A stretch of 64,000 bases of DNA, taken from contig JAJGBQ010000007.1 of assembly GCA_022457065.1 (NCBI GenBank), forward strand, positions 620,001 through 684,000, given 5' to 3'. The notes under the pieces were generated by a model that saw nothing but the letters and a program-made list of their open reading frames with translations, was not told the DNA's origin and searched no databases. How positions within the stretch are numbered: position 1 is the first letter of the stretch; every line of letters begins with the position of its first letter. Positions 12,479 through 24,156 of the stretch are shown here, piece after piece. This DNA is from Curvularia sp. ZM96 (Eukaryota > Ascomycota > Dothideomycetes > Pleosporales > Pleosporaceae). The translations under genes and the position numbers were made by a program.

Positions 12479-14965
12479 ATGGCCGCGCCTGTTGTGTACA
12501 AGGATGTCGCCGAAGGATCCAACTTCGAATTCAGCGGAAAGTTATTCTCGGGCAAGAAATTCTGGGTGGCGCAGCGTGTCCCAGCGCGCAACCGGCTGCT
12601 AGAAGACATCAAAGCCAACGGCGGCGAGGTCGTGCCACTGGAAAAGAAAGCTGATTACATGATTGCGGATCATGTTAAATGGAATGGTCCTCCGGGCTCA
12701 GTCTCGTACGAGTTTGTCGAAAAGTCAATCAAGCAGGGAGAACTCCGCGACCCTAAAGACCATCCAGCCGGCCCGCCTTTAGGTGAGGCGCGTGAACCAG
12801 GAGCTACCCATCAGCCTGCCAAAGGCGGAAGGGCAGCATACACGGCAGAAGAGGACAGGGTTCTTTACAATTGGATGCGGGACGCCGAGGCAAGAGGTGA
12901 CGCTGTGAGTGGAAACGAGATATATAAGCAGTTGGAGGAGAAGGTAAGCACGAATCGACAATCCGGTCACCAATACATATGCTAAATAAAGATAGTATCC
13001 GCGACATACATGGCAATCATGGCGCGACCGCTACCTCAAGCAACTTAGACATCGACCTCCGTCTGCTTTCAAGAAACCTGACAACGCTCCCCCATCCCCT
13101 CCTTCCGATCAGTCCAATGAACGTATGCCTCCAGCTCCGTCATCTTCTAAATCCGTGGAACAACAGACATCTAAAAAAGGACAGACAACAATTGCTACCG
13201 AACATGACTATAGTGTTGATGACCTAGAAACAATATTCGTTCTGGACGACTGGCTGGAACTCTATGCCTTTGCAGATTTGATTGATCATCACCGTGGGAC
13301 AGAACGATACGACTCAGCGTGGGAAGAATGGGCAGAGAGTGAGGGCAAAACTGCTGAGCAATGGCGGCAATACTTTGAAAAGGTGGTTCATCCGCAGTGG
13401 CTGCGCGATTCCAAGTACAAAAGAGAGAAAATCAAAAAGCGGGTCGAGGAGAAGCATGAACGCGAGGAGAATATCACTCTGAGTCAGCCGATAGCTGAAG
13501 TGTTTTCTCAAACAACCGAGCTAGAGGCAGAAGCGCCAAAACCAGACTTCGACGAGCGTTTCGAAACCTTGATAAGCGACGAATCAAACAGAGGAATTCT
13601 GGCAGGTTATGAGTTTTACGCTCGCGAGAAGAAGCAGTACACGTTGGATACTCAGCCTAGCATGGACGCAAGTTAGTGCTTACAACTTCAGTATTACGGC
13701 AACCGTTACTAACGTATGGAACAGCTGCACTTCATATTCACCTGTTGAACCAATGGAATTCTCTCCCAGAAGAAGAACAGGCACCCTACATTGCTATGGG
13801 TAAAGAAACAATAACGGTTGCTTTGGAACAGATGGAGAAGTCTGCTCAAACAGCATCGTCGCCCGAAGTAGTTTCACTTCCAACAGCTCAACCCGAGTCG
13901 CCAAAATCCTCTGTCGAAGTGCAGGGGAAATCCACAAAGCGATCGCGGGAAGGTGGAGAATTCCAAGAAGAACAGGAACACGACGTAGAAAGATCTCGAT
14001 CCATCAAACGGCGGAAAAGCGGAAGTGCAACGCCTACCAACGACAGCACATTACATATGTCGCCTACAATGTTTGGTACACAACAGCAGCCACTGGAGAT
14101 CTCATCTCCCGAAAACTCTCAAGACACAATTCAGTCGAAGGCGGCCCAGGGGCTGACTAACCTAGACATGACCTACATTGCAGAGGATGATGAGGCCACT
14201 ATGGTGGAGCTAGATGAGCAGAGTGCAGCCAAGGAAGTGGAGAGCATCGAGTCCGATGTGCTCCCAAACATCGACCGCCCCTCTCAGCCGCCGCCAGGTT
14301 ACGAAACAAATTCAGAGGATGAACTGCCTTCAAATACACCGACGCCACGAGCCACGCGTCAGAAACAATCGGATTTTGATATCGAAGCGATCCTGTCATT
14401 GCCAACTAAAGACAAGTTTCCTCAGCAATTTGACCTCACCGAAGACGAAAAATTCCGACAGGAATCATTGTTTTCTCCATCTCAGGTACCCGGATCTGAT
14501 GCATCTACCCAACAATCTATAGAAGAATTCCGTCGGTCCGTTCAGGAAGGTGATTTGGCCCAACCTGGCTACTCCCAATATCAGCCCCCACCTTTCGGCT
14601 TATCCTCTTCTCCAGCACCCTCCATAGCCTCTTCAGCCTCAGGCGACCCCGACCCACCCCTCAACGTCGAAGAAATCACCGAATTTTACGACGAGCAAAA
14701 CGCGCAAGGATTTTCGAACGATTTCATCAGTGCCGCTCTTAAACGTACGAGTCTGCGCCCTGAGCTCGCTGTCAGGGTGCTTGACGCATGGAAGGAGGGA
14801 AAGCCTCTGCCGAACGAAAGAGGTATATGGAGTAAAGAGGATGACGCAGATGTAGAAAGTGGAGACGGCCTTGCATTAGCAGAGTTGCACAGAAAACACA
14901 CCACAGACGGCTGGGGTGGGGTTACAGAGCGGCTGGTGTTTTTGGAGGGCTATCGGAATCGATGA
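12479..14965 (+). CDS. RAP1: Telomere-binding protein RAP1 homologue
   Basis: Exons 12479-12943, 12996-13671 and 13725-14965 give 793 residues. RAP1 binds telomeres directly or through a TRF-type partner and controls telomere length and silencing. Three expected domains appear in order: an N-terminal BRCT domain (about residues 17-92), a Myb/homeodomain-type helix bundle (about 118-177; YTAEEDRVLYNWMRDAE, with its third helix TWQSWRDRYLK created by splicing exons 1 and 2), and the RAP1 C-terminal domain (about 693-793; VEEITEFYDEQNAQGF, then RAVRVLDAW-like AVRVLDAWKEG). The region between carries a second helical block near residues 225-330 and a long disordered part with a basic SRSIKRRKSG patch. 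I chose the MAAPVV start from its Kozak context and the position of BRCT. Confidence 0.9.
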
Positions 14966-15411
14966 GCAGGGAATAAAAGTATAAGGTGGTTCAGATCTCA
15001 TACCCTGTCTGGAGGGATTTGATTACTACGGTCGGATTCTTATAACCATCTTCTTGTAAAGATTTCTGTGTGAGCGCTCAATGAAGCACTTTGATTCTTA
15101 TTGGTTCGAGGGGTAGCCCAATTTGGTCTGAAGATGATGGATCGAAAGCTACCCGAGCTTTTCAAGTGAACAAGTGTAATGAGAGTCTCTCTCTCTCTTC
15201 TTTTGCCAGCTGTTTGAAAGACCTTTCCAAAAAGAAGCTTACTAAAGTACGTTCTCACTTGCGCAGCTGCGAGCATTGAGACCCAAGGCGAAATGGATAG
15301 TCATGTGATTTGGCGAAGCCGCTAGCGTGGGACTAAATTACAAACGCGTCCCCCCGCGTTTACATCACCTTCCCGTACCATTAGGTGGTTTTCTGATCCG
15401 AGCACCTCCAT
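14966..15411. other. Intergenic region
   Basis: RAP1 3' end and NSE2 promoter. A CT-repeat (TCTCTCTCTC) lies near 15187. No gene is visible. Confidence 0.5.
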
Positions 15412-16768
15412 ATGTCTTCACGAAACAGACTATCGACGGCTCGTTCAACTGCTCCTCGCCAGTCAGTCGGGTCTACTTCAAGCCGCAATATTGATGCGGA
15501 CACGCTCCCACCGTACAAAAAACCGTCGCACCCTCTCGATGCAGAGGCAATCCGCGCCCTACGTGACCTGCAGGGCCGCAGTGTAAACGACGTCAAAAAA
15601 CACAGCAAGCAAGCTGTCTCCGAAGTCATTACTGCCGCCGAGAGTGTCAACGATAAACTGCGCGATCATGCCGAATACATCGCACGACGGAAGAAGAAGT
15701 GGGACGCCGGCAAAAACCTCGACGGCAGGGATGTGGAAGAGCGCACCATAGAGGAACTGCAATTGAAGGTTGAAGAGGCTACTGGAAAGCTGGAGGAAAG
15801 CATGCGTGCTGTTATCGACTCAGGCATGGCGGCACAGAGGATTGACGAGACGCTTGATTGGCTCAAAACCAATGCACCTACAACGCTGGATCAAGAATAC
15901 CGTACTCAAATGACTCAGCGAGAGATGCTGAGACAATCTCAAAGTCAAGTAGACAGTCAACGACGGCGCACTCAAAATGTGGACGACGAGGGAGACACTG
16001 AAATGGACGACGGTCTCACACCCGGCCCTACGCCCCTCGATGGATCTCGCATAGCCCTTACCGGCGCCAGCGAGTTGTTTGCATCGCGCATGCAACGTCA
16101 AAAAGACGCATACACATCACTCTCTCTTACGGCACGCTATGCCCGCAACAACGATTACCGTGACTTTAAGCGCATAGTACATGATGCAAAGTACGGAGAC
16201 AATGGCCCTGTCCTAGGTCATGAAGACACTTGGTTTACCGAGACTGGATCGCCAGCGCCAGGTATCACAGATAGTACACAGCGCGGTGAATTCGACGATG
16301 ACGACGATATTGTCGTGGACAGGGCTAGCATCAGCACACGGTGCCCAATTACGTACCAACAGTTTAAAGAGCCTTACTCGAGCAACAAGTGTCCACACAC
16401 ATTTGAAAAGAATGCCATTCTCGAGATGATTCGCCGAGGTCCTCACAGGATCGGCCAACAAAAGGCTGTGGATTGTCCGGTTACCGGATGTAACCAAGTA
16501 AGCATAGCCGCATAGCCTCTTTGTTCGTTCGAGAGATATAGAAACTGACAAGTTTGGTTAGATGCTTACGGAGAACGATGTGTCCTCCAATAAAGTACTA
16601 ATCCGGAAGATCAAGCGCATGCAAGAGGCTGAACTTGCAGAAGCCGAAGAGAGTTCGGACGATGAAGTACAAGCTTCTCGTTCGGACATGCCAGCTCAGC
16701 TAGCCTCATCAAGTAATGCCGGGAACGCAGCAGAAGCAAGTGATAGCGACGGGGAAATGTCAGCTTGA
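15412..16768 (+). CDS. NSE2: SUMO E3 ligase NSE2/MMS21 of the SMC5/6 complex
   Basis: Exons 15412-16497 and 16562-16768 give 430 residues. NSE2 is the SP-RING SUMO ligase of SMC5/6 and acts in DNA repair and replication-fork rescue. The N-terminal half is helical and charged (residues ~45-190), fitting the coiled coil that docks on SMC5. The SP-RING lies at about residues 303-370: CPITYQQFKEPYSSNKC, then PHTFEKNAILEMI, then VDCPVTGC. This gives the CPIT start, the Cys-x-His pair and the final CPxxGC pair that bind the single zinc. The last exon begins right after the final zinc ligands and encodes a helix followed by an acidic Ser-rich tail, which may bind SUMO. It lies tandem to RAP1, so both neighbours act in genome maintenance. 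Confidence 0.93.
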
Positions 16769-18685
16769 GGCTCAACTATGGTTTCGGCACGGGAGGAGCA
16801 TTGATATCTGCGGATCGGCGATGGATAATCTGTCAGTGCATGGGGCATTGAGGCTCTGATCTGGCTGCGCAAGTGCAGCGCCATATACGCTTTCAGGTAA
16901 TTGACAACATCACGTTTTTCTTGCGCAGAAATACTATCCCAACAAAGCCATCGTAAATCTCCGCGAAGGCTGTTTACTTCTGCAAGGAAGCCGATGCAGA
17001 TGCCACCTCAGGCTGTCCGAGCTATATCCGGATAAACAATATGTCTTTCCTTTTTCCTTACGGGCCTAACTTCGGATAAGCGTGCACGGAGCCGTTAACG
17101 AAAGACCCACTATGTTTTTCCATCGGATATCAGGATTTTGGTGCTTATCGTAAGAAGCAACAGTCTACGGCCGCGGATACCACTCGGGAATGCTAGACTA
17201 AGCGCGCATCCATAGCCGCGTAGGAAACGAAACCGTTACGAATCCTTCAGCGAGCACAGGAACCAAGTCGCATATGACCAGAACTGATGCGACCCTTTGA
17301 CTGGTACCCGAAACAGCGGTATATGGCAATAGTGAATTAGCCAAAAAGCACTGTACATGGCATGCGCGCCTCGCAGGAACGACGCACGGTTGTGGTTCAC
17401 GATTGTGGAAGCTGAGCGATTTTGGCCTGAAAAGCACACTGAGGTCACCTTGTGTCGGGCCGGCATCAAGGCCATGTACAGTGATGTACGCTGTGCTACA
17501 GCCATGGCATGTTGGGCTGCTTAACATGTGACAGGACGTGTTGGAATAGTTCGATTGGCTGAGGCTAGGCGCTGCGCAAGACGTCATTGTTCATGATTGT
17601 GTACAGCATTGGCAGCGGTTCCGCACACGGAGCAACGGAGACGCGATGGAGGAAACGCGTGCCTGAAGATCGCGCTGAACCCTTCTATCCGGAGCTATGA
17701 CTTGTTGCCGCGAAACAAACCGTACAGGTCCGCCAACAAAGCCCTAGACGGGACACGCGACACGAGCGTCTTGCTGGGAGGCGTGTGAAATGACAATGGC
17801 ATCAGAGCCCAGGTAAGCCGTCCGACTTGATTGGCTGGGCGGCGATGGCAGTACGCATAACATAGCAGCAGTCCATCTCAGTGGCTCCCTGGGGCAGCAC
17901 TGTGATGCGGGGAAGGCCATTCAACCCCTCAATCCATGGCACCGGTGGACTGACTTGTTGACAACGGACGATCATGCTACTGCCGACCTCTGTACTTCTT
18001 CACTGAACCTCCAGCCTCGTTTACTCTCTTCCCTCGTCGTCAGCACTGCGCCGTTGCAACGTTGTTGAAGCATCCAAGCCGGCAGTCAAGGCATACGTCC
18101 GACACAGCACGCACCCACTAAGCCCGCCAGACCCACACCCCACTCCTCTGCTTCCTACGCGGATCGGGACCTCCGCACAGACTCCCACGCACGAGGTACG
18201 CCCCAACAACCCTCCTTTTCTCTTCACCGACACCCTAGACCCCTACGTGATGGCGCGGGTATGATCGGAAAGAGGAGGGCCATTGCACACGGAGATGATT
18301 TCCGCTACACGCCCAGCCCAGTGTTTTTGTGCGTCGGGCGCAAACTGTACATCGATGTCATAGCCGGCTAGTCTTGCGAATGTCCACGGCCGCGGTGCAC
18401 GTTGTCTGGAACCTGTGTCGCAGGCTGAGGCTCTTGCACAGGCTCTGAACCGCAGCCGCGCATCAATGTGGTGGTTTCATACACTGCTGGGCATATAGAG
18501 TCGAGATGGCGGCCTCTTTTTGCCCACCTTCTCACTTCACCCTCTCCCATTCTGCTTTCTCGTTTGGTCATTCCAGCATAGCGCGGCGTTATACACTCTC
18601 CAGCACAACCCCCCCTTCTATCATTATCCCATTCACAAAAGTCCTTGTTTGAAATCAGGATTGAGTGCTGTCACTGACGCTTGCC
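16769..18685. other. 1.9-kb intergenic region
   Basis: No gene is supported. A minus-strand frame at 17587-17198 could encode 129 residues, but it has no recognisable domain, few hydrophobic-core patterns and no splice support. The stretch 18480-18660 is CT-rich and probably the 5' leader of the carrier gene. Confidence 0.5.
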
Positions 18686-19792
18686 ATGTCAACTGCAACA
18701 GCCACTACAAATCCCTTTAAGATGCCTGCTGCACGCGCCCTCGAAAACGCAAAGCAATCTTCAGAATCTGTTCTCAGCGACGCATCCTCCGCCATGTCCA
18801 AAGCAGCAGAGAACCCCAGGAAGGCAACTTCAGACTTTCTCCACACACCCTTTATGCGTGCGGCGCTACCCTTTGTCAATGGTGGCATCGCAGGCATGAC
18901 AGCTACAACTGTTATCCAGCCCGTCGACATGGTCAAAGTGCGTCTGCAACTCGCAGGCGAAGGTGTCAAAACCGGACCCAAACCCACTCCGATTACTGTT
19001 CTCCGAGACATTGTTGCACAGGGCAAGGTGCTAGACCTCTACACGGGACTCAGCGCCGGTCTCTTGCGCCAAGCTGTGTACACCACTGCCCGGCTCGGCT
19101 TTTTCGATACGTTCATGAAGACACTGAGTGCGCGCGCAAAAGAAAACGGCACTGCAATCGGCTTCAAAGAGCGTGCTGGCGCTGGTCTGGCCGCAGGTGG
19201 TCTTGCAGCCATAGTGGGTAATCCGGCTGACCTGGCCCTGATCCGTATGCAATCCGACGGCCTTAAACCCGTCGCACAGCGCGCAAACTACACATCGGTA
19301 ATCGACGCCTTAGTGCGAATAAGCAAGACGGAAGGCGTAACCCGACTTTGGGCCGGCAGCTACCCGACCGTCGTGCGCGCCATGGCACTCAACTTCGGAC
19401 AGCTAGCCTTCTTCTCCGAAGCAAAACAACAACTGAAAGACACTAGTTTGTCATCCCGCTCACAGACACTGACGGCTAGTGCTATCGCTGGCTTCTTTGC
19501 CAGTTTCCTCTCGCTGCCGTTCGACTTTATGAAGACGAGGCTGCAGAAGCAAACCAGAGGGCCCGACGGCACCTTGCCGTACAAGGGAATGTTTGACTGC
19601 TTCAAGAAGGTGGCCAAGGATGAGGGTCTGCTGAGGTTCTACCGTGGCTTTGGCACCTACTATGTGCGCATTGCACCACATGCGTAAGTTTTTCTCCTCT
19701 AAACCCACCCTTTTCTTGTAACGTTTAAACTGACTCTGCACAGAATGGTCACTCTCATTGTGGCTGATTACCTCGGCTTCATCACTAAATAA
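18686..19792 (+). CDS. Mitochondrial 2-oxoglutarate/malate carrier
   Basis: Exons 18686-19683 and 19744-19792 give 348 residues. This SLC25-family carrier exchanges 2-oxoglutarate for malate or other dicarboxylates across the inner mitochondrial membrane. All three repeats of the family show the PX[DE]XX[KR] signature: QPVDMVKVRLQ, NPADLALIRMQ and LPFDFMKTRLQ. Residues such as GGIAGMTATTVIQPVD and LYTGLSAGLLRQAVYTTARLG match the oxoglutarate-carrier subgroup. The N-terminal ~50 residues are a polar extension before the first repeat. The last exon adds only 16 residues (MVTLIVADYLGFITK) and closes helix 6. An earlier in-frame ATG exists at 18665, but 18686 has the better Kozak context. Confidence 0.93.
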
Positions 19793-20539
19793 ACCTTTCT
19801 CACCACATTTGCACGTGTAGTGTTTTCTTGAAGGAAGCAACCAAGCCCTTGTGTCTGCACCTACTGCTTCTACTTCTTTACCAGCCTCAACATGGCTTCC
19901 GTTTCTCATTTGGCGGGTTAGCCGGGATAGAAGATATCTTTCCATCATGTTGGGCTTTCTATGTAAACCCCCCTTCTTTGAACTCTTTGCAAATGGGTCT
20001 GTATGTTTGTACGTTATTATCTACCACTACATTAATATCCTCACACAAAGACTTCTCAGTCCAATATGCAGGGAGGGAGAGTAAAGAACCTAGAACCTGG
20101 TTCGATTGGCGTTAGAGCTCGTTTTCAACTTGGGAGAGAGACAATCCCTTGGTCGCTCCGTATTGGTAGGCAGGCGTCTGTTTGGCTGTTTTTATTGTTA
20201 CAGACTGGTCATGTCCCTCTTTGTAGAGGTTATATAGTTATATGAACACGATTTTCGGGAACTGTCTATGTTTCTTGCCGAAAGTGATTTTGGAATTCGT
20301 GCTGCGTTACTCAAAGTTCTTGACTTTCATCTTCTGTAGCATTACATCACTCATTTTTTTTCAGTTGACACGCTCAAAGTATACAAGCAGATTGACCCAA
20401 GGAATACTTGACGTTTAAAGGTATCCATCACTTCTTCACTTCTGATAGGTATATCACTACTAGTCACTGTCTCGGCTCCCTCACTGCATCTGCAGATGCC
20501 CCTACAGAACGCTACCATCGTCTTTACAAGACCACCTTC
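19793..20539. other. Convergent intergenic region
   Basis: This holds the 3' ends of the carrier (+) and the capping-protein gene (-). It is AT-rich with many short T-runs, and no gene is visible. Confidence 0.5.
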
Positions 20540-21498
20540 TCACCTCCTTCCACCACCAATGTCCTGACCCAACCTATACCCACTAATCTTCTCCCACTCA
20601 ATCTTCTGCCTCGTAATCGGCAACTGTCTCCTGAGCGACTTGAACGCGCCCTCACTCAGACTACCGAACGCCTTGTTCAGATCCTCTTGGTACTTCTTCT
20701 CCTCTGCCGCAATCTTCCTGACGACGTCCGCGCCACTACCCCCACTAGCGCTAATGTTGACTTGCTTGGTAGTAAGCAGCCGCACATTTCCGTCTTCGTA
20801 GTAGTGCACATCGACTTTTATGGTGCCCGTGACGCTGCCTGAAGACGAGTCGTAGATGTATGAGCTGCGCCAGCGGCCGTTCCAGTAGTTTGTGGGCGAG
20901 TACTTGTTTGCGACGGTGAGGATGGCAAAGGACGAGGGGGACGAGGGGACGGGATATACGCCGTGCGAGGACTTGGGGTAGTGTTCTGCGGCGTGCGTGC
21001 TTAGGGCTTTGTTGAGGCTCTTGCTGTTTGCGGGGTGTTCGTGTTAGCATAACTGCCATTACTGGGGGGTGCTGGAGGCTAAATCAGATGGGAAACTGGA
21101 CGTACAGCAAATCGTCGTTTGAGCTTTCAACTACGTGGCTTTGTACGGCGCTGGCCTTGCCAGTGGCATGGTCGAAATCAAACGAGCTCTGTGTGTCGAT
21201 GTCGTAGTACCGGCCGTCGCCCAGCGAGTTGTACTGGCTGACTAGGACCTCGGTGCTGCCGCCGGGGAGCTTGGTTGTAGTGAATTGCTCTTCATTGTAC
21301 TTTTGAAACGCGGGAGAGAGCTCGTTCTGGACTGAGTCGTCGCCGAGAATCGACTTGATTGCTTTGGTGACATCGGCGAGCTATGTTGCTGGTCAGTCGG
21401 CGCTGTCAGGAGAGCTATGTGCGGGGAGCCAGGGAGCAATGTACCTCACCCGGCGGTGCGCTATCGATGAAGGAGGAGAGGGCTGCGGTTCGTGACAT
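20540..21498 (-). CDS. CAP1: F-actin-capping protein subunit alpha
   Basis: Exons 21498-21445, 21380-21106 and 21023-20540 give 270 residues, the usual family length. With the beta subunit it caps actin-filament barbed ends at cortical patches. The third exon contains the conserved core: YWNGRWRSSYIYD, then GTIKVDVHYYEDGNVRL, the diagnostic alpha-subunit motif. The C-terminal amphipathic tentacle region (FGSLSEGAFKSLRRQLPITRQKIEW) follows. The first exon encodes only 18 residues (SSFIDSAPPGE). Phases at both introns (0 and 2) agree. Confidence 0.95.
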
Positions 21499-21834
21499 TT
21501 TGGCGGTTGGTTGGTATAGCAACTGCTTGTCGTGTTGGCCAAGTTGCGGGCGCACGTCGAGGGCGGAGGAGCCAAGTGGGGTCCAGCGGGAGTGCAAGGG
21601 CCACCCCTCTCTCCGCGTACACGCAGACACAGAACCCAGAGGATGACAGGCACTTGATGACTGTAAACATAATGGGAGGGTATCTATCTCAACTAAAAGC
21701 CTGTATAGGCGAGAAACAATAACGGCCATATTCGCCGTGTCCCTTCCGTATATCCTGCCTTCAACGCCTCGCTGGAAGAAAACTAACTCCACAACACACA
21801 CTCCAAGGACCCCATAAAACGTCGTTCTGAGCAA
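21499..21834. other. Intergenic region
   Basis: This is the promoter of the capping-protein gene and the 3' end of the next minus-strand gene. Nothing else is visible. Confidence 0.5.
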
Positions 21835-23783
21835 CTATTCGATGCTCATCTTCATCAGACCATCATTCGTATCAGTCATGCCTTGTAAGCCTATCCTCTT
21901 TGGACCCAATGTGGGCGTCATACTCATACTGCCTCCGCTGTTTGAGCGTTCACCATGTGAGTGACCACCGATGGATGTTTCTCTGCTTGCCTTGGTGCTT
22001 GATCCCCACACGCCTCCATCTCGTTGGGCAGGCGACTGCGAGATGACAGGGCTGTTGTGAACGCTGACACCTGGCGAGACTGCACGGCGCTTGATTGAGG
22101 CTTCGTCAAAGTCGTCGTCTCGTCGGCGTTTGTTCGACTTCTTCAGCGCTTCAGCTGCCGTGGGAGGTAGCATAGGACCGGGTGTAGATGCCCGAGATGC
22201 TCCACCGTTGGGGCCGATGATTGGTGAATCCATGCTCATGTCTTCACTCATTGCTGAAGACTCTGCCCGAGGAAAAGCTGGTGGAGGAGGGGTGTGAGCT
22301 ACGCGTTGGTTCCAGAACCCACTGCTTATCGAATTGCGGCCAGTGTTATGCAGGTTTCCGAACACACCAAACAATCCCTTAGTGCTTGAGTTGTCCAGAC
22401 TCATGTTACTTTCGTCACCTTCTTCTGGTACTCCTTCCAGCGGACCGTCCAGTCCAGGTACGGCAGGGAGAAGGCTAGGGGAGGACTGTGCAGTGACCGA
22501 AGTTCTTTCATGGTCCACGTCGCTTTCTCTTACTTGCCGTATAATCTCGGCTTCGCGACGGAACTCACTATCCACAGGAGCTGACTCTTCAAACAACTCG
22601 GCTTTGATGCGGCCAAACTGTCTCGATTTTGGCTGTTGGAGTCAGTATGTGAAGATTGGATAGTTAATAGAAAGAAACATACAAGGAGGTTGCCTCTTCG
22701 TGTGACGGCCCTCCTCACCACGCCTGGAGTCTGAGGCAAGTTGGCAGCTTCGTCCCCACTGTCGTTACCAGAGGAAATGTGGAGGTCGTTGGCAAAAATC
22801 GATAGGCTCTCTCTGCGGGAGCCTGCCTTGCGTATTGCAGCTTCGCGCGCAAAGTACCCACCATCCTTGCCATTCGGCGGCGATGCAGGGTTAGGGCTGG
22901 CTATGGAACTATGCCCGCTTGCTGAGCTCGAGCTCTTACGGCTGCGACCCTTGCGCAACCTAGCCCGGTGCATGCTTGCAAAGTTGGGTTGTGCGCCAGG
23001 TGAGAATAGATTGGCCCAGAGTCCATTGTTTCCCGCGCTGAGACCCGGGAACAAGACATTAGTCTTAGCTTGTGGTGTCGTGAGCATGGGGTCATCATGG
23101 TCGTCAGGGTCCAAGGGATCCACTTCGTCCGAAGAGCTGCTCGAATCGTCCGATCCCATCATGTTAATACTGCCCACTGAGCTCGAAGGCGCCGTCCTAT
23201 CACCATGGCTCCATCCGCTTCCATGCAAGCTCACATTGGGCGATTCCATAAGCATCGAATTGGAGCGAGGTTTCCGTGTGGGTATCTTGATCCCTTTTTG
23301 CGTAATGGTAGGCGACGAGTCGGGAGACGACTGGTCAGGGAGCGTTGAGTGATGGAGATTGGTGCAGGCTCTCGAGAACTCGGCACCGCGAGAACGACGG
23401 GGCAGTACAGACCCGGGGGAGGCATACGTGTTGCGCGAATCTAGTTGCGGTGAGAGAGGAACACGCGCAGCAAAGTGGGCGGGGCTAGGCATATGCGACT
23501 CTCGAGGGGGCATGTGCAGAGAGAGGCCTCTGGAGAGGAAGTCCGGCCTGCGAGGCGTGCTGGGACTGGCATCGATGGTGTGGTCGTCCTTGGACATGCG
23601 TGCGGATTCGTGAATTTTCGGCGAAGGCTCAAGACGGGGTGTGCTGTCCGAGAGAGACCGTGCTTTGGGCGACTGCGTCTTTGGTGGTGTTGTCACTGCT
23701 CGAGTCGGCATCGCGGCGGCCTCGCGGTCGTTGACGGGTTCGCGTCTACCACCGATATCTGGCGTCATGGCGGCCGTCAACAT
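21835..23783 (-). CDS. Ser/Pro-rich fungal protein of unknown function
   Basis: Exons 23783-22683 and 22632-21835 give 632 residues with a 50-nt intron in phase 0. I do not recognise the family with certainty. The protein is mostly disordered with many SP/TP sites (for example SPGSVLPRRS, TPRRPDF), suggesting a phosphorylated nuclear regulator. Two blocks look conserved: a short basic block GIKIPTRKPRSNSMLMESP, and one spanning the splice site, VTRRGNLLPKSRQFGRIKA followed by an acidic helix (REAEIIRQVRESD). A basic NKRRRDDDFDEASIKRR stretch could be a nuclear localisation signal. The C-terminus RIGLQGMTDTNDGL also looks constrained. No catalytic domain, signal peptide or membrane segment is visible. 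A TCACGTGA palindrome lies ~150 bp upstream of the start. Confidence 0.85.
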
Positions 23784-24156
23784 TGTGTCTGGTGGGTGAA
23801 AGTGGTCCTGCAGGGCGACTGGCGAGACTCATGATACTAGCGACGCGCTCAACAGGAGTGAAACTGGTGCTATTGATGCACAGGCTCGACGTCAATGTCA
23901 CGAAAGCGGGGCGGCTAATCAGGGCCTATCATCACGTGAAAGCCACAACCGTGAGGGTACGATCGCGATATTGTACATCTCCTAGCATTGCTCTGCCCAA
24001 TAACCGACTGCTGCCTTCATTCACGCTGAAGAGCAGGCGGACCTGGGCATCTCGCCATGCCTTCACTTCAACAAGCTGCTGACGACGCTTAGATCACTAA
24101 CAGATCATCCCGCCTATTATGCGCCCTCCCTTGATAGTTTACATCACACCATGCCC
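23784..24156. other. Intergenic region with a TCACGTGA palindrome
   Basis: The sequence between two tandem minus-strand genes carries TCACGTGA at 23932-23939. In fungi this is the core of the CBF1-type bHLH site. No gene is visible. Confidence 0.45.

Noticed and set aside
15100..15160. GGTTCGA-like motif as part of a tRNA
   Set aside because: No acceptor stem, D arm or anticodon arm could be drawn around it; the same holds near 20098 and 11048.
17198..17587. 129-codon minus-strand frame with several cysteines
   Set aside because: No domain, no splice support and no promoter signals; kept only as a note in the intergenic entry.
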